This document shows positions 12,670-24,309 of a DNA stretch of 64,000 nt, piece by piece; the stretch's first letter is position 1, and each line of letters opens with the position of its first letter. The notes under the pieces were generated by a model that was given only the letters and a program-made list of their open reading frames with translations, made no database searches and had not been told where the DNA came from. The translations under genes were made by a program, and so were the position numbers. The stretch is from Microvelia longipes (taxonomy: Eukaryota > Arthropoda > Insecta > Hemiptera > Veliidae), in contig JACMZG010001913.1 of NCBI GenBank assembly GCA_018340805.1, positions 2,570,496 through 2,634,495 of the forward strand. The letters are read 5' to 3'.

Positions 12670-14328
12670 ATATTAGAGCAGTTATAAGTAATATTTTAAT
12701 CTAATTATTAAAGTTTAAGACTGGTTAAACAGTTAAAGCTAAGGTTTTAAACTAAAAAAACTTTGATTTAATGATATTTTGTCGAAAAAAAAAAAAAACA
12801 ATGAGCATGCAAATCTTAAAATTATTTAAAAAAAAACCAGGATAGCCAACTTAATTTTTTTTTTTTACTTTTAAGTAAAGAACTAGTTTTTATTTTTTAA
12901 ATTATTTATTCTTATATTATTATTAGCATTAACTAGTTCTACTTAAAATGATTGTTAATGTTATATTATTTTTTTATACATCTTATTCTTGTATATCTTC
13001 TTGTTTATAGGTATCTTAGTTTTCAAATAAAAATAATTATGTACTATTCAGTTTGTCGATTATTAAGTTAAGTTGGCAACTATTACTTTTTACTCCCTTG
13101 GGAGTGAAAAGTGATTCTTTACTCTCTTAAATCTAGTCATTAAATTTCGTATTATATACCGTCTGGAGATAAAGTTATTAAATGTATTTTCATTTAAAGA
13201 AAATAAATTATTATGTTTACTTATTTTCTAATTGATTCGGATTCAACAAAAATAATTATAACTGCAACTACAAGTTACTATTTATTCACCAATAAATTGA
13301 AATTTGTTAGCCAAAATTCATATATGTTGTATAAATTAAACAAGAATAAAAGCTTTGTGCCATTCCTGGCAGAGTACTATTTGATGTCCTCATATATTTT
13401 TCCGTGCCTAGCAGAGTATTATTAGATGTTTTCATGTCTTTAAACGAAGAATTAATGTTATCCTTTATTAATATAAAGTAATTTTTATTGTACAGAAAAT
13501 TTATTAGTGCCTGCAAGGCTCGTAAAAACACATCTCTCCCTCACCATTCTCCAACTTAACCTCACATGCTGCAACCTTATTATTCTTTCGGAAGTTTACT
13601 CAAAACCATGCTGTGACCATAAACCACACTATATATCCGAGTTTCATAGTTCACTATTGTTTTTAATAACGCTTCCTATATCTTTCTGAGTTTAAAAATA
13701 TGTTTTATTAATGTTTTCCCATGTCTAATGTTATAGCACTATATCCGATAGAATACATTATAGTAAACTATATTATATCCTAAATTATATAATATCTTAA
13801 ATTATATTAGACAGAAATATATTCTAGCACTATATTCCACTTAGCATCCGACTTCATTTGTATAATTTCTCTCTTATAATTTGTCTATATTATAAGGCAA
13901 TTTATAGAGCGTTGGGAGTAATAATTCAAAATTCTTAGCAAGCTTTTCTTTTAAGCCACTTTGAAAATTCAAATTTATTACAAAACTAATTTCAAGAAAA
14001 TACTTTAGAAACATTTTCTTAAATATTTCACATATTAAGAAAACGATAGACAGGAATTTTCTTATCAAGTATTTCTATTACGTCATATATCCTTAAAAAT
14101 TTAATGTAGTGTATTTAAGATAACATTATTTTAGATTTTTTTTTCATTAAATGTTACTCTTTTTGAACTTAATTAAATTTAAAACACTTAAAACTAAAAT
14201 TTATAACTAGTTCTTCTAGTTTAAATTTTTATGTAATTGAATTTGATAAATAGTTTTTTGTATTATTTCTTGAAAACTTATTATTCTTGAGATTAAGTCA
14301 GATTATGACAAAATGTTAGAAATTTAAA
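12670..14328. other. AT-rich stretch, no gene seen
   Basis: Includes the right TIR of the recombinase element up to 13176, a small duplicated block with GGCAGAGTACTATT (13370-13425) and ATTATAT low-complexity DNA (13740-13820). Confidence 0.5.
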
Positions 14329-14550
14329 AGGAGATTCAATTTGAAGCAAACAAACCAAACGCATTCAGAAGTTATAACCAGACGTTTTTATGAATTACGT
14401 GTGACGTCATTGCAGGATTCGGTATAGGCGGTTGACATTGAAAAATTACTATTTATTCCTGCCATGACGTCAATTCCGGACTACAACCAAACATGTCAAA
14501 AAAATTTATTTCAGCCATAAAACCCTCTTATTGAATCACCTTATTAATTC
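14329..14550. mobile_element. MITE with two CRE palindromes, copy 1
   Basis: The ends AAGGAGATTCAAT and ATTGAATCACCTT are near-inverted. Inside are TGACGTCA at 14402-14409 and 14465-14472, and TACTATTTATTCCTG between them. No coding capacity. Confidence 0.7.
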
Positions 14551-14692
14551 TACCAGCTTGCTATAATGGTATAAACAGCAGCTATTTTAATTATTACGAA
14601 CAAGACAGCTCCTCATGTTTGTTAAAGAGTCTGTGTCTATATATTAGGCAACTGACACTTGAAGGTCTGATGTACCCAAAGATGTTAGCATT

Positions 14693-14917
14693 TTATAAGG
14701 TGATTAAATTCGATGAAAACAAACCAAACACAGCAAAGGTTTTAACAAGATTTTTTACGCAAGACGTGTGACGTCATTGTAGGAATCGGTATAGGCGATG
14801 AACATTAGAAATTTACTATTTATTCCTGTAATGACGTCAATTCTGGACTATAACCTAACCTGTCAAAAAAGAAATAATTTATTTCATTTAAAAAACCCTC
14901 TAATTTTATCACCTTTG
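14693..14917. mobile_element. MITE with two CRE palindromes, copy 2
   Basis: Same element as 14329-14550 in the same orientation, with TGACGTCA at 14769-14776 and 14832-14839 and ends AAGGTGATTAAAT / TTTATCACCTT. The two are separated by about 140 bp. Confidence 0.7.
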
Positions 14918-14943
14918 GATTAAGGTTACAGCGCGCGGGTACC

Positions 14944-15010
<67 letters not shown>

Positions 15011-15011
15011 G

Positions 15012-15073
<62 letters not shown>

Positions 15074-15084
15074 GTGTGTGTGTG
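14944..15084. repeat. (TA)n with (TG)n edge
   Basis: Long alternating TA with a few AA interruptions, ending in TG repeats. Confidence 0.97.
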
Positions 15085-15104
15085 AATTTATGTATATAAA
15101 TACA

Positions 15105-15310
15105 CACACACGCTCGTGATTGTGTAAAAATCACGCCTTCTAAGTGATTTTCTGTCTGTATGTGTGTCTGTGTGTCATTTATCATCGTAGCTCCCAGTCT
15201 CTTTATGCTAGAAAATTGAAACTTCAATTTTCGAAGACGAAAATCAGTCTTCCGATGTAGTTTTGCAATTCAAAAAATTCAGTGTTGCCTTTCTATGATT
15301 TAATTTCCAA
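15105..15310 (-). repeat. Family B, tail fragment (minus)
   Basis: On the minus strand: AACTACATCGGAAGACTGAT, CTAGCATAAAGAGACTGGG, AGCTACGATGATAA, ACACAGACACACATACAGAC. It abuts the (TA)n and (TG)n tract at 14944-15084. Confidence 0.75.
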
Positions 15311-16469
15311 AAAACGTATTTTTTGTACCAAGGTTGGCATGAGGTGGAGAGGAAAGGGGTGCGGTCGGTCTAAACCAATAGAATTATTTCCCTTTTACAT
15401 TTTCTAGCGTGCTGTCAACTGACTTTAGCCGTGTATTTTATGTAACCTAAGATGGTTAGATTACTTTTTGATGTTTCAAAATTCAACCGACATATCTCTC
15501 CGGATGCGGTGACCACCTAAAGAACTAAATCTTTATGTGTCATCTTTATAAGATACCAGATGAACCACGAGGATATAAATATTATTATTATTACTATACA
15601 GCCTAAAGCTCTGTTATATATAATTTCCAAACACTTTCTTATGAGAATTTCTGCCATACACACAAGACATAGCATTGCTACATATGAAATAAAAATAAAA
15701 TAAGAAAATACATTACTGTTGTTAAAGATTTTTTTACTGCCTTGGGAGTTAGCTATTTTGATCTTCCCCATAAAAACAGTGTAAGAAGAGAAAAAGTAAT
15801 AAAAACACGAGAAAATCCTTACTGGACTCGAGAGACGTTGTATTGTCCAGGTAATATTGCGAACAATATTTCTGCTTCGAGTTTTGCTGTCTTTTGAACA
15901 CAAGGCAGAGAGAGGCATTTATTTGTATTTCTTTTTCTGATTGTGTTCCAAGATAAAATAGAATGCTTGTTTATTTTTTAAGCATTTAATCAAGTTAGCC
16001 AATATTGTATGGATAGTATATTATCCTACTCAGCTACGAAATTAATCTATTTTTACCAAAACGATTATATTTACGGACGAGGAAAGGGATATTGTAAAAT
16101 TAGCTGACTCATTCACAATTACACTTCTTAAGGCTCAACCAACAAACCAAATTGTAATAAATAGTAAAACTGCGAAGAAGGTATTTTTTTTACCGTGGCG
16201 ACTATATTTACTATTAAGCGAAGTGATACAGTAAGAGAAGCCGAGATAAAAAAACATCCCTAGCCGCGTAGTATATGATGTTTTTATGGGCGAAGTAAAA
16301 ATCAGTATAATGCATTTGCCCAACGCAACGGCAACATTGCCGTTACATACATAAAATTGAACGGGCAACATTTGCCGGTTCAATTCTTTTTATCGCCTCT
16401 TTGGCCAAAAATATGTAAGAAGGACGGATCGCCCCCGGGGTCTCGAGGAAGGTAATATTATAACCTTGT

Positions 16470-16636
16470 AGTAAACTACTAGCGCCCTTTTAGTGGACAT
16501 TTGAGGAACTTTACCAGCAACAGTAAGGAATTGTTGTCGTAACAACAACGAAACTGTCGCAGACGGTAAAAGAAGCGTTTCACCTACTTTTTTGAAGATG
16601 TGAAGTACCAACTTTACAGCCGTTCAAAAACATATT
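16470..16636. repeat. Interspersed repeat family D, copy 2
   Basis: TTTAGTGGACATTTGAGGAAC, CAGACGGTAAAA and TTTACAGCC as in 3648-3816. The minus-strand ORFs around it do not recur in the other copy. Confidence 0.65.
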
Positions 16637-17389
16637 TTAATAATATTAAATACTTTGTGCTGTTATCATTGTAGCAGTGTTGATTTGACTTTCTTACCAC
16701 GTTTTTATTTTTACGATTTCGATTAGTTAAATCTATAACTGCTGATTAATAAACCATAAATTAAATTATTATTTTTTATTTATTTTTTTCAATGGTTTGT
16801 GAGGCTATTCACAACTAAGGTGGTTAAGCCCATTAAATTATTAATTAAATTGACAAAAGTCAAGATGTAAAAATCAGGTATAGGGTACCACGGAACTTCT
16901 CCTCATCACAACGGATTCGCTGCACTGATCCTTCCTGCTTCGGACTCGCTTCGCTCGTCCTCAGTAAATGCATCCGTTTCATTTTCAGCGGTCACTCATA
17001 CAGCACTGACCACGCTTAATGCTGCTTAACTTTTATGATCCTACAAAATCATAGATAAACTTATAATAAAATGATACTTAGTGTACATTTTTATTACTTA
17101 AAGGTTAATAGTTGTACTAAATTTCAACTTATATGGATTGTTTTCTGATTTTTTACAATTTTATTAAGAATGAGCACGATTCATTCAATAAAAATTGAGC
17201 TAATGCTGATAATAAAATTTGTATATCATTTGATACTACCGAGTTTTGCAAAACATGAATAGTTGACACAATATAATTGTGCGAGAGACACCTAGGAAAT
17301 GTAACAAGCAAAATGCAATGCTACATCTGGGAACTGTTCCATCATTCGACATTCGTCATTATTGATGGCTCAACATAATGTCATGCCCC

Positions 17390-17432
17390 ACTCTGTTTCG
17401 TTACGTCTAACTCATCAGGGCGCCGACAGAGC
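17390..17432 (-). ncRNA. Hammerhead ribozyme, left arm of the inverted dimer
   Basis: On the minus strand the 43 nt match array copy 1 exactly: stem III GCUCUGU/ACAGAGU, palindromic GGCGCC, CUGAUGA, stem II GUUA/UAAC and GAA are all present. Confidence 0.87.
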
Positions 17433-17530
17433 CTGAACTCACTCTGACCTTCAATTAATTCCGAAGAATATAATGTGAAGTACTTACCAGAGACGAGCGG
17501 TGCTCTCTTACCGCCATCTTACGAGTTCAG

Positions 17531-17573
17531 GCTCTGTCGGCGCCCTGATGAGTTAGACGTAACGAAACAGAGT
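17531..17573 (+). ncRNA. Hammerhead ribozyme, right arm of the inverted dimer
   Basis: Same 43 nt as the array copies, on the plus strand. A transcript of either strand would contain one sense ribozyme and one antisense copy that could pair with it and silence it. Confidence 0.87.
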
Positions 17574-18173
17574 GGGACATGACATTATGTCGAGCCATCA
17601 AGTATGACGAATGTCGAATGATGGAACAGTTTCCAGATGTAGCATTGCATTTTGCTTGTTACATTTCCTAGGTGTCTCTCGCACAATTATATTGTGTCAA
17701 TAAAATTTGGTACAAAAGTTAGTCTTATACATAGCTACATGCGTGCTAAATCTTAATCGCATCATTTTTCCCCGTATTATGAATTTTCTAATTTTTTGCT
17801 GAGTCATCATTGTGGTTTAATGACGTCATAATACTTATTTTCCGAATAGCACAACTACAGCAATAGTATGATTTTTGTTCAAAGTTTCAACTCTCTAGCA
17901 TAAACGCACTAGGAGCTACAATGGAAACAAACACAAACACACACATACAGACAGACAACTTTGTGAAAACCACTCAGGAGGTCTTAAAAACATCTGAAAC
18001 GGATATTTCCCGTAATATCCTGGTTTCGAATTTTTTTCTGCAAACACAATACTTTTCCTTACTTTTCCTCATGTATATATACTACGGTATATATGAGGAA
18101 AAGTGAAAAGGGAAGTTTGGTGTAATATACATTTAAAAGAGAAGTGTGGGTTATGATTTTAAAAAAAGTTTAG

Positions 18174-18249
18174 TATGTATGTATGTATGTATGTATATAT
18201 ATATATATATATATAATATATATATATTATATATATATATATATATATC
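18174..18249. repeat. (GTAT)n/(TA)n microsatellite
   Basis: GTAT repeats pass into TA repeats. Confidence 0.95.
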
Positions 18250-18281
18250 TCAAAGAGAAGTTTAAAAAATAATAGAGTTGA

Positions 18282-18346
18282 AGAGGAGATTAAACACACA
18301 TGTTCATGAACACTAATAGCACATCATGTTTTGTATCAGTGAGTGA
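18282..18346 (+). repeat. Interspersed repeat E, copy 1
   Basis: GTTCATGAACACTAATAGCAC and ACATCATGTTTTGTATCAG; the inverse copy is at 29398-29456. Confidence 0.75.
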
Positions 18347-18918
18347 AAAAGGCATTGACAATTTAGCTGAGAGGGTGCAAAGTTTAAATTCCTATACCAT
18401 TCGACCACTCTACCACCCCTTTAAAACAAGCGATGTTTCGGAGTCATCTATAGAATAACTGTAGAAATTACGGTTTTTAGGGGGAGAAGGGTAGGGGTAA
18501 TGTGTTTTTAGGGGTAAAACATCTTTATCTGACGGCATTAAATCTGAAGGTTATTAAAAAGAATGTAGAAGAGCCATTGTGTCGTTAGAAACCCCTGGCA
18601 AGGGCATCGAGTTGATGAGGGCTCGCTTAATCAGAAAGCCCTTTACTAACGATCCAACAAGCAACATTAGTAAAACTGTCTTATCATGCAGACCATCTTA
18701 ATTGAATCCCCACCTGAAGTGGTCTAATCATACATTTATCTCGCTAAACTTGAAATATAAAGGTTTAAATGAAACCAATTTAAAGTTTTTATTATACTTA
18801 CAGCATGGTGTACTTTAATGTTCCGCAATGAAAAATGTATATTGCCTAAGGGGTAATTTTGTTACTTTATTTGACTGACTAAGTGAGTAAATATGATTCA
18901 ACAAGGAGAGAGATATAC

Positions 18919-19430
18919 GCTGTTTTATGAGGAGAATGATAAGCAGATTTATGAGGAGAAGGATAAGTAGTTTTATGAGGAGGAAGATAAACAGTTTTAT
19001 GAGAAGGAGGATAAGTAGTGTTATGAGAAGGAAGATAAGCAGTTTTATGAGGAGGAGAATAAACAGTTTTATGAAAAGGAGGATAAGAAGTTTTATGAGA
19101 AGGAAGATAAGTAGTTTTATGAGGAGGAGGATAATTAGTTTTATGAGAAGGAGGATAAGTAGTTTTATGAGAAGGAGGATAGCAGTTTTATGAGGAGGAA
19201 GATAAGTAGTTTTATGAGAAGGAGGATAAGTAGTTTTATGAGAAGGAGGATAAGTAGTTTTATGAGAAGGAGGATAGCAGTTTTATGAGGAGGAAGATAA
19301 GTAGTTTTATGAGAAGGAGGATAAGCAGTTTTATGAGGAGGAGGATAAACAGTTTTATGAGGAAGAGGATAAACAGTTTTATGAAAAGGAAGATAAGTAG
19401 TTTTATGAGGAGGAGGATAAGCAGTATTAT
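18919..19430 (+). repeat. 24-bp minisatellite, about 21 copies
   Basis: The unit is TTTTATGAGAAGGAGGATAAG plus three bases. Because 24 is a multiple of three, all frames stay open and give (SFMRRRIS)n or hydrophobic LLIKLLI repeats; these are not considered genes. Some copies have a 1-2 base loss. Confidence 0.95.
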
Positions 19431-19627
19431 GTATTTTAAACTATCAAATATGTCTTTATTGTTATTATTAACAAGAAGCATCTATATTAAGAGCAACAAC
19501 TATGGACATGATTTCAACGCTGCTTTACCCTTAGTTGCCAAATACATTCTTAATGTTGTTATGTTTTAGCTTTGGCTGCCAAATACATTCTTAATGTTGT
19601 TATGTTTTAGCATTGGCTGCCAAATAT

Positions 19628-19850
19628 TGCATACATTGCACCTTGGTCTGGTAAACCATACCAAAGTGCAATATGAAGTAGTTTGTAAAATTGTATTTTT
19701 ATTTTATATTTGTTAAACTCTGATGATGACTGATTTTTAGTCGAAAACTTAGTTATTATTATATATTATAAAATATAGGACATTTCTGTGTAATTAATCT
19801 GTTTTTATTTATATTTTTTTATAAGTCCACAAAAAAGTTTTTTTGATGGA
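19628..19850 (+). mobile_element. 3'-end fragment of the same Penelope-like element, inside a 42-bp minisatellite
   Basis: Shares with 3838-4040 (reverse orientation) a GGTCTGGTAA segment, a TTTGTAAAATTG tract, AACTCTGATGATGACT and the ending ATAGGACATTT..GTGTAATTAATCTG. It interrupts short repeats of CTTTGGCTGCCAAATACATT, which lie on both sides (about 19540-19627 and 19851-19960). Confidence 0.75.
19720..19755 (+). ncRNA. Hammerhead-like motif of the Penelope-like 3' end
   Basis: CTGATGA, one extra T, a stem GACT/AGTC closed by a TGATTTTT-type loop, GAAA, then AACTTAGTT, which can pair with itself around one base in place of stem III. The extra base after CTGATGA departs from the standard hammerhead, so activity is not assured. 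Confidence 0.45.
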
Positions 19851-20578
19851 ATGTTGTTATGTTTTAGCTTTGGCTTCCAAATACATTCTAATGTGGCTAT
19901 GTTTTAGCCTTGGTCGCGAAATACATTCTTAAAGTGATTTCGCTTTAGCCTCAGTTGCTAAGCCTTCTTAGATTGATTTTATTTATAGATATATTTAATT
20001 AATACCCGGCTAGTTTTACTTTTTACCAATCTCATTACTTCAGTTATCAAATTATTTAATTTTCTTTTCTTTTCCCTCCAGATATTTTTTAAACTTAGCA
20101 TTGTGTAGAATACTAGCTAGATTAGTTAGTTATAGCTTCTATCTAACTCATTAAGTCATACCCCAGCTGATTTTCTGATATTGAACTATTCAAAGCATAA
20201 TTTATCAGCTAGAGCTTTTAATTTTTGTATAGACATTTCTTGATTTTGACGTGTCTCTTTATATTTAATGTTTTCTTAATGCAAAAAATTTAGTTCGGTT
20301 CATTGTTTTTAATTTTTTTTAGATCCAAGACAAGAATCTAAATGTTTTCTTAAAACTTGTTCTATAAAATTTACATTTATCGTTATTGCTTTCAAAAATT
20401 TTAAAATGTAGATTGCTGCTTCCTAAAGTTCATAATTTTCTAAAGTGTTTCTGCGAAATTATTTTAATTACTCTTGTCTTTTTTCACACAATTATAATTA
20501 ATTTAATTGAACTATTACTTACCATTTATAATTTATGGTATTGTTGACTTTATAAGCCTGTTATGAACTAAAATTCAT

Positions 20579-20641
20579 GAAATTACATTCGTGTAAAAGT
20601 AATTACATTCGTTGGAAAGTAATTACATTCGTGTAAAAGTT
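20579..20641. repeat. Three short tandem copies of 20-22 bp
   Basis: AATTACATTCGTGTAAAAGT occurs twice, with a variant AATTACATTCGTTGGAAAGT between. Confidence 0.85.
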
Positions 20642-20774
20642 TTGAGATAAATTTGAACCCACTCTAGAGAGTAACGAAAAGATTTACTTGTCAGCAACGA
20701 TATTCACTGGGCTACTATGAATTGTTTTCTTTAATACTTCCGGTTTGTACGTTTATTAAAATTAACAAATGTTA

Positions 20775-21330
20775 AAGGATAATAGAGCTTAGATAAACAA
20801 GTAGAGGAAGCTAATATAAAGAACATAAGGAAGCTTAGATAAAATAATTAAGCAAGGTAAGATAGAGAAGTTACATGCTTAGATAAAGAAGTTGAGAAAG
20901 ATAAGATAAGGAAGATAAGGAAGGTTAGAAAACAAAGATAAGCAAGCTTAGATAAAGAAGGTGAGAAAGCTAAGATAAGGAAGATGAGGAAGGTTAGAAA
21001 AGAAGATAAGCATGCTTAGATAAAGAAGCTTAGAAAGCTAAGATAAGGAAGATAAGGAAGGTTAGAAAATGAAGATAAGCAAGCTTAGATAAAGAAGTTG
21101 AGAAAGCTAAGATAAGGAAGGTTAGAAAATGAAGATAAGCAAGCTTAGATAAAAAGTTGAGAAAGCTAAGATAAGGAAGGTTAGAAAATGAAGATAAGCA
21201 AGCTTAGATAAAGAAGGCTAAGATAAAGAAGCTCAAATAAAGACGATGAAGATACAAGATAAGAATATAAAGAAGCTAAGAAGAAGTGCTATAAAAAGAT
21301 AAGGAAGCTTAGGTAAAGAAGATACTAAGA
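20775..21330. repeat. Purine-rich minisatellite (about 60-68 bp unit)
   Basis: Blocks GCTTAGATAAAGAAG, TTGAGAAAGCTAAGATAAGG and AAGGTTAGAAAATGAAGA recur about eight times. One strand is almost purely A and G. Confidence 0.9.
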
Positions 21331-22084
21331 ATTGAGAACAAAGTTTCATATTTTGCGGCTTGTTTTTATTTTTTTTAAAAACTTTTTTTTAACATCAGTA
21401 ACATTTGGTTTATTTTTTTAAATAAAAACTTGTTAGTTAACATTTATTATAAACAAAGTATAAAGTTTTTTATAACTTTAAAAGCTGCAGGAAAAGCAAG
21501 CTCATTCGTTTCTTTTAGTTTAGAGCCTGTACGAAAACTCGACTAAGAAAAAAGAAAAACAATGTTAGCCTATTTAAGTGGATTTTTAGTTGTAGCAGTG
21601 TTTTTCCGGTTTTTATGGTTCTGTCCATCAGAGCTTGTAATTCGGTTGGCCTAAAAAAATACACCTTCGTGCTAATCTCTCCTGAAATACTCCTATAGGT
21701 GTTCTAGATTTTACTTGGTCTGCTTCTTTTACATTTTAAAATAAATAGTAAAAAGTATTTTTCCGTATTATTACTCCTCTTTCCGTACGTTTAAAATTGT
21801 AAACTTTCAAAAATCATTATCCTTTTGCTCTCAAATCTCTCATCTTCCTCTTGATTATAAAATAACTCTTAAGTAATAACTCTTAACTCGCGCGTAGTAA
21901 TTGTCAATAACATCTGTGTGACTATCATGCTTGTCGTGAATCTTATGTAAACTTCCACTGTATTTTAAGCTTTGCTTGTTAATATTTAATAATTAAAACA
22001 ATATTTTTGAGCTAAATAAGTAAATATATCTAAATGACACTTAAAAAATATGTAAGTAAACCTTAAGAACGGATAAATAAATCA

Positions 22085-22260
22085 AATAAAAATACTCCGT
22101 CTCATGCCGCAGGACCTGATCCTTTTATGAGAGGTACTCTTTGTATTTTGTTTAGTGGTATAGTTTTATTTTTTATTTTTTGGAAAAATTTAATTTTGTC
22201 AATTGTAATTTTATATTTTTTATTAATAAAGAGAATTTAAAAAAAAAAAAAAAAAAAAAG
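22085..22260 (+). mobile_element. Retroelement 3' end with poly(A)
   Basis: CTCATGCCGCAGGACCTGATC, then an AT-rich stretch, AATAAAGAGAATTT and an A run. Similar endings are at 1022-1075 (AATAAAGGATTTTTTGTTT then A) and 22850-22969 (AATAAAGAATTGTTGTTT then A), so one LINE-like family is probable. Confidence 0.55.
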
Positions 22261-22849
22261 TCATTAGACTTTAACATTTTCAAAATGGCAAAATGACGTA
22301 TACCTAATTTCTTGCCAGTCTGATACCTAATTTAAGGCCATACTTTGAGGAATAAAATATAGTTTTGGCCTTATCAAAATTTATTTTATATACAAAATCT
22401 TAATTATGTTATTTTATCATATTTTCGTACATGCTCTTTTATTGTGTTTTCTAACAATTCTATGCTATTTTATTAAGTTTTTTTATAATCTTTTTTACCA
22501 AGCTCTTATGTTATTTATACTATTTTATTTTTGTATATGCTCTTTCATTATGTTTTTCTATAATTTATTTTCAGCAAACTATATCAACTATATCATGATT
22601 TTTATTATGTTTTCAAACATTTTCTATTTAATCTCATTAACACTCACTCACACTTAACAAGAACTATACACTACACAATAATACACCACTCTTTATTTTA
22701 AAAACTTTATTTCATACTTATTTTATAAAAAACTTATTTACTTTATAAACAATTTTTTTTATATAATTAAAATATTATTTTAATTATATATAATTATAAT
22801 AAATAATATTTATTATTATCAAATAAAAAAAAATTATAAAGCCAATTAG

Positions 22850-22969
22850 ACTCCCTCCTGCAGCTCAGATCTCCTGATCTAAGCAGGAGGTATCTTTTGT
22901 ATATTTTGTAATGAAATTTATACTTATTTATGTATTAATAAAGAATTGTTGTTTAAAAAAAAAAAAAAA
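22850..22969 (+). mobile_element. Retroelement 3' end with poly(A)
   Basis: CTCCTGCAGCTCAGATC and GATCTAAGCAGGAG form a hairpin before AATAAAG and an A run. Truncated, no coding part. Confidence 0.55.
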
Positions 22970-24309
22970 TACTTCTATTACAAGTTCCCAATTGTATTTT
23001 AACTGTATTATTTTTCTTATCGTTTTCTATTTTATTTTTTTCGTATTTAATTTATACACTATTTATTATTTAGTTTTACATTTTATAAGACTATTTTATT
23101 GAAAGACATGCCTTCAATTAAAACGAGCAAAGGTCAAACCTTACTCCTCATTATGTAATACATAAATAATATTATCTACTAAAAGAAAATTTTATAAATA
23201 GTTAATTCCTGGATTCTATATGAAAGGCTAGATTTTCTAACTAATTAAGATTTCTCTTTTCTCTTATGACTTAACATTTTTGTAAAGTTCTTACATAAAT
23301 TATTAAAGTCTTTTGTTTTATATAAAAAAGACCAATTATATTGTTTTCAAAAGAAATAAAAAAAATATAACTAAGATGAATAAAAAAGAGAGATATTGCT
23401 GTAGACTCAACAACAACTTGAAACAACACGTCAAGTATTTTTTTTAACATATTTTATTGATTAATACAACAACAATTATGATTGTTACAAGTATTAGAGT
23501 TAAATGGTTTTAGCGGCTTGAGAGACTTGGTAGAGAAACAATCCAGTGATTGCACTCAGGCGGGAGTAATAACAATTAGTAAAAATATTGTGGTAAGTAG
23601 ATATAATTAATTTGTAAAAGAGAAATAATAATAATAATAATAAGATGGATAAATAATAGTAATAATTGATAAGAAATAGTTAAATGAAATAATAATATTA
23701 CTAACATATAAAATGAAAGATATGATAGGGAGCTTGAAAAAAAAGAAAGAAGAAGTAAAAAAAAATACAACCTAATAATAATAAATAAAACAATAATAAT
23801 GAACTTAAAGAGCCGGCAGCCTCTGACAGCTAAGGTCTCGAGAAGAGGCATTTTTTAGACACAGACTTATTAGCTGGTGGAGGCTGCAATACCTTCAGGG
23901 GGAGGCAGTATTATAGCGGGTTTAATTGATCTCTGGGTCACTGCTGCCTCAGACGTTTGACTGGTTTGTCCGAAAGAGTTTCAGAGGAAAGGAGCTGTAC
24001 TAGAGGATTGAGATGATCGATAAGGAATTCGTGGAATTTTTGATAACGGGATTTGTAGAGGTCTCATACAAATGGGACACAAGTATTAAACTAAACTTCA
24101 TAATCGATCTAAAAGAAAATTTTTAGTATATTTAAGCAGCTTTACATTTTATCTATAACCTAAGGCCCTCTTCCTCTTTGTAGAGGGCTGTGTCCTTGTA
24201 ATGATTAATCAAGCTATTGTTAGGCATATAATAAAGATTTTTGTTAAAAATATTTATTATTATACATCGTGTTTTTTTAGAATTTCTTGTTATTAACTTT
24301 GTGTTTCAG

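Larger units (their letters stand above)
10501..13176. mobile_element. TIR-bounded element of about 2.7 kb carrying a tyrosine-recombinase fragment
   Basis: About 100 bp at each end are inverted copies: AACTTTATCTCCAGAC at 10501 matches GTCTGGAGATAAAGTT ending at 13176, followed inward by TTGACTAG, then GGGAGTAAAG, then CACTTTTCACTCCCAAG. A second, inner inverted pair with the same GGAGATAAAATCTT edge lies at about 11012-11285 and 11915-12172, made of stretches that alternate CTCGGCTTCGCCTC-type blocks. Between the inner right end and the outer right end lies the recombinase fragment. The inner pair may be a nested non-autonomous relative. No catalytic domain is found in the remaining sequence. 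Confidence 0.6.
17222..17698. mobile_element. Inverted dimer of the hammerhead unit inserted with an 11-bp target duplication
   Basis: The left arm (17222 to about 17516) is a near-complete unit in minus orientation; the right arm (about 17525-17698) is a partial unit in plus orientation, so the two meet tail to tail near 17520. The pair interrupts a copy of repeat family B, and the sequence AATAAAATTTG is present on both sides (17211-17221 and 17699-17709). A duplicated target and an inverted, truncated second copy are what target-primed retrotransposition produces, and inverted partial copies are common in Penelope-like elements. The right arm ends at TTGTGTCA, the same terminus as the tandem array, which marks a true element end. 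There is no protein-coding capacity, so movement must depend on proteins from elsewhere. Confidence 0.85.
16865..18065 (+). repeat. Interspersed repeat family B, longest copy (split by the hammerhead dimer)
   Basis: The head has GGGTACC, GGATTCGCTGCACT and the GCTTCGCTCGTCC hairpin block; then CAGCGGTCACTCATACAGCAC, an AT-rich middle, TGACGTCA (17821-17828), CTCTAGCATAAA, ACACACATACAGACAGAC and a tail CGGATATTTCC..CCTGGTTTCG. Related pieces are at 1975-2173, 5685-5850, 15105-15310 (minus), 30825-31460, 32950-33880, 47325-47640 and 63075-63345 (minus). No ORF; origin (LINE-derived or non-autonomous) unknown. Confidence 0.85.
21340..24309. other. Sequence upstream of the first receptor exon
   Basis: Contains the two poly(A) retro-ends, T-rich low-complexity DNA and a purine-rich/trinucleotide segment (23620-23780). 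No upstream receptor exon could be recognised. Confidence 0.5.

Noticed and set aside
14909..15227. ORFs made of (IY)n at 14909-15227, 27869-28177, 37957-38328, 41483-41683, 59858-60256 and 62411-62793
   Set aside because: They are translations of (TA)n microsatellites.
15517..15918. 133-residue minus ORF with hydrophobic segments
   Set aside because: Composition is explained by AT-rich DNA; no family, no splice or start support.
18927..19569. Arginine-rich SFMRRRIS repeat protein
   Set aside because: The 24-bp minisatellite keeps all frames open; both strands give equally long ORFs and there is no start context, unique domain or splice signal.
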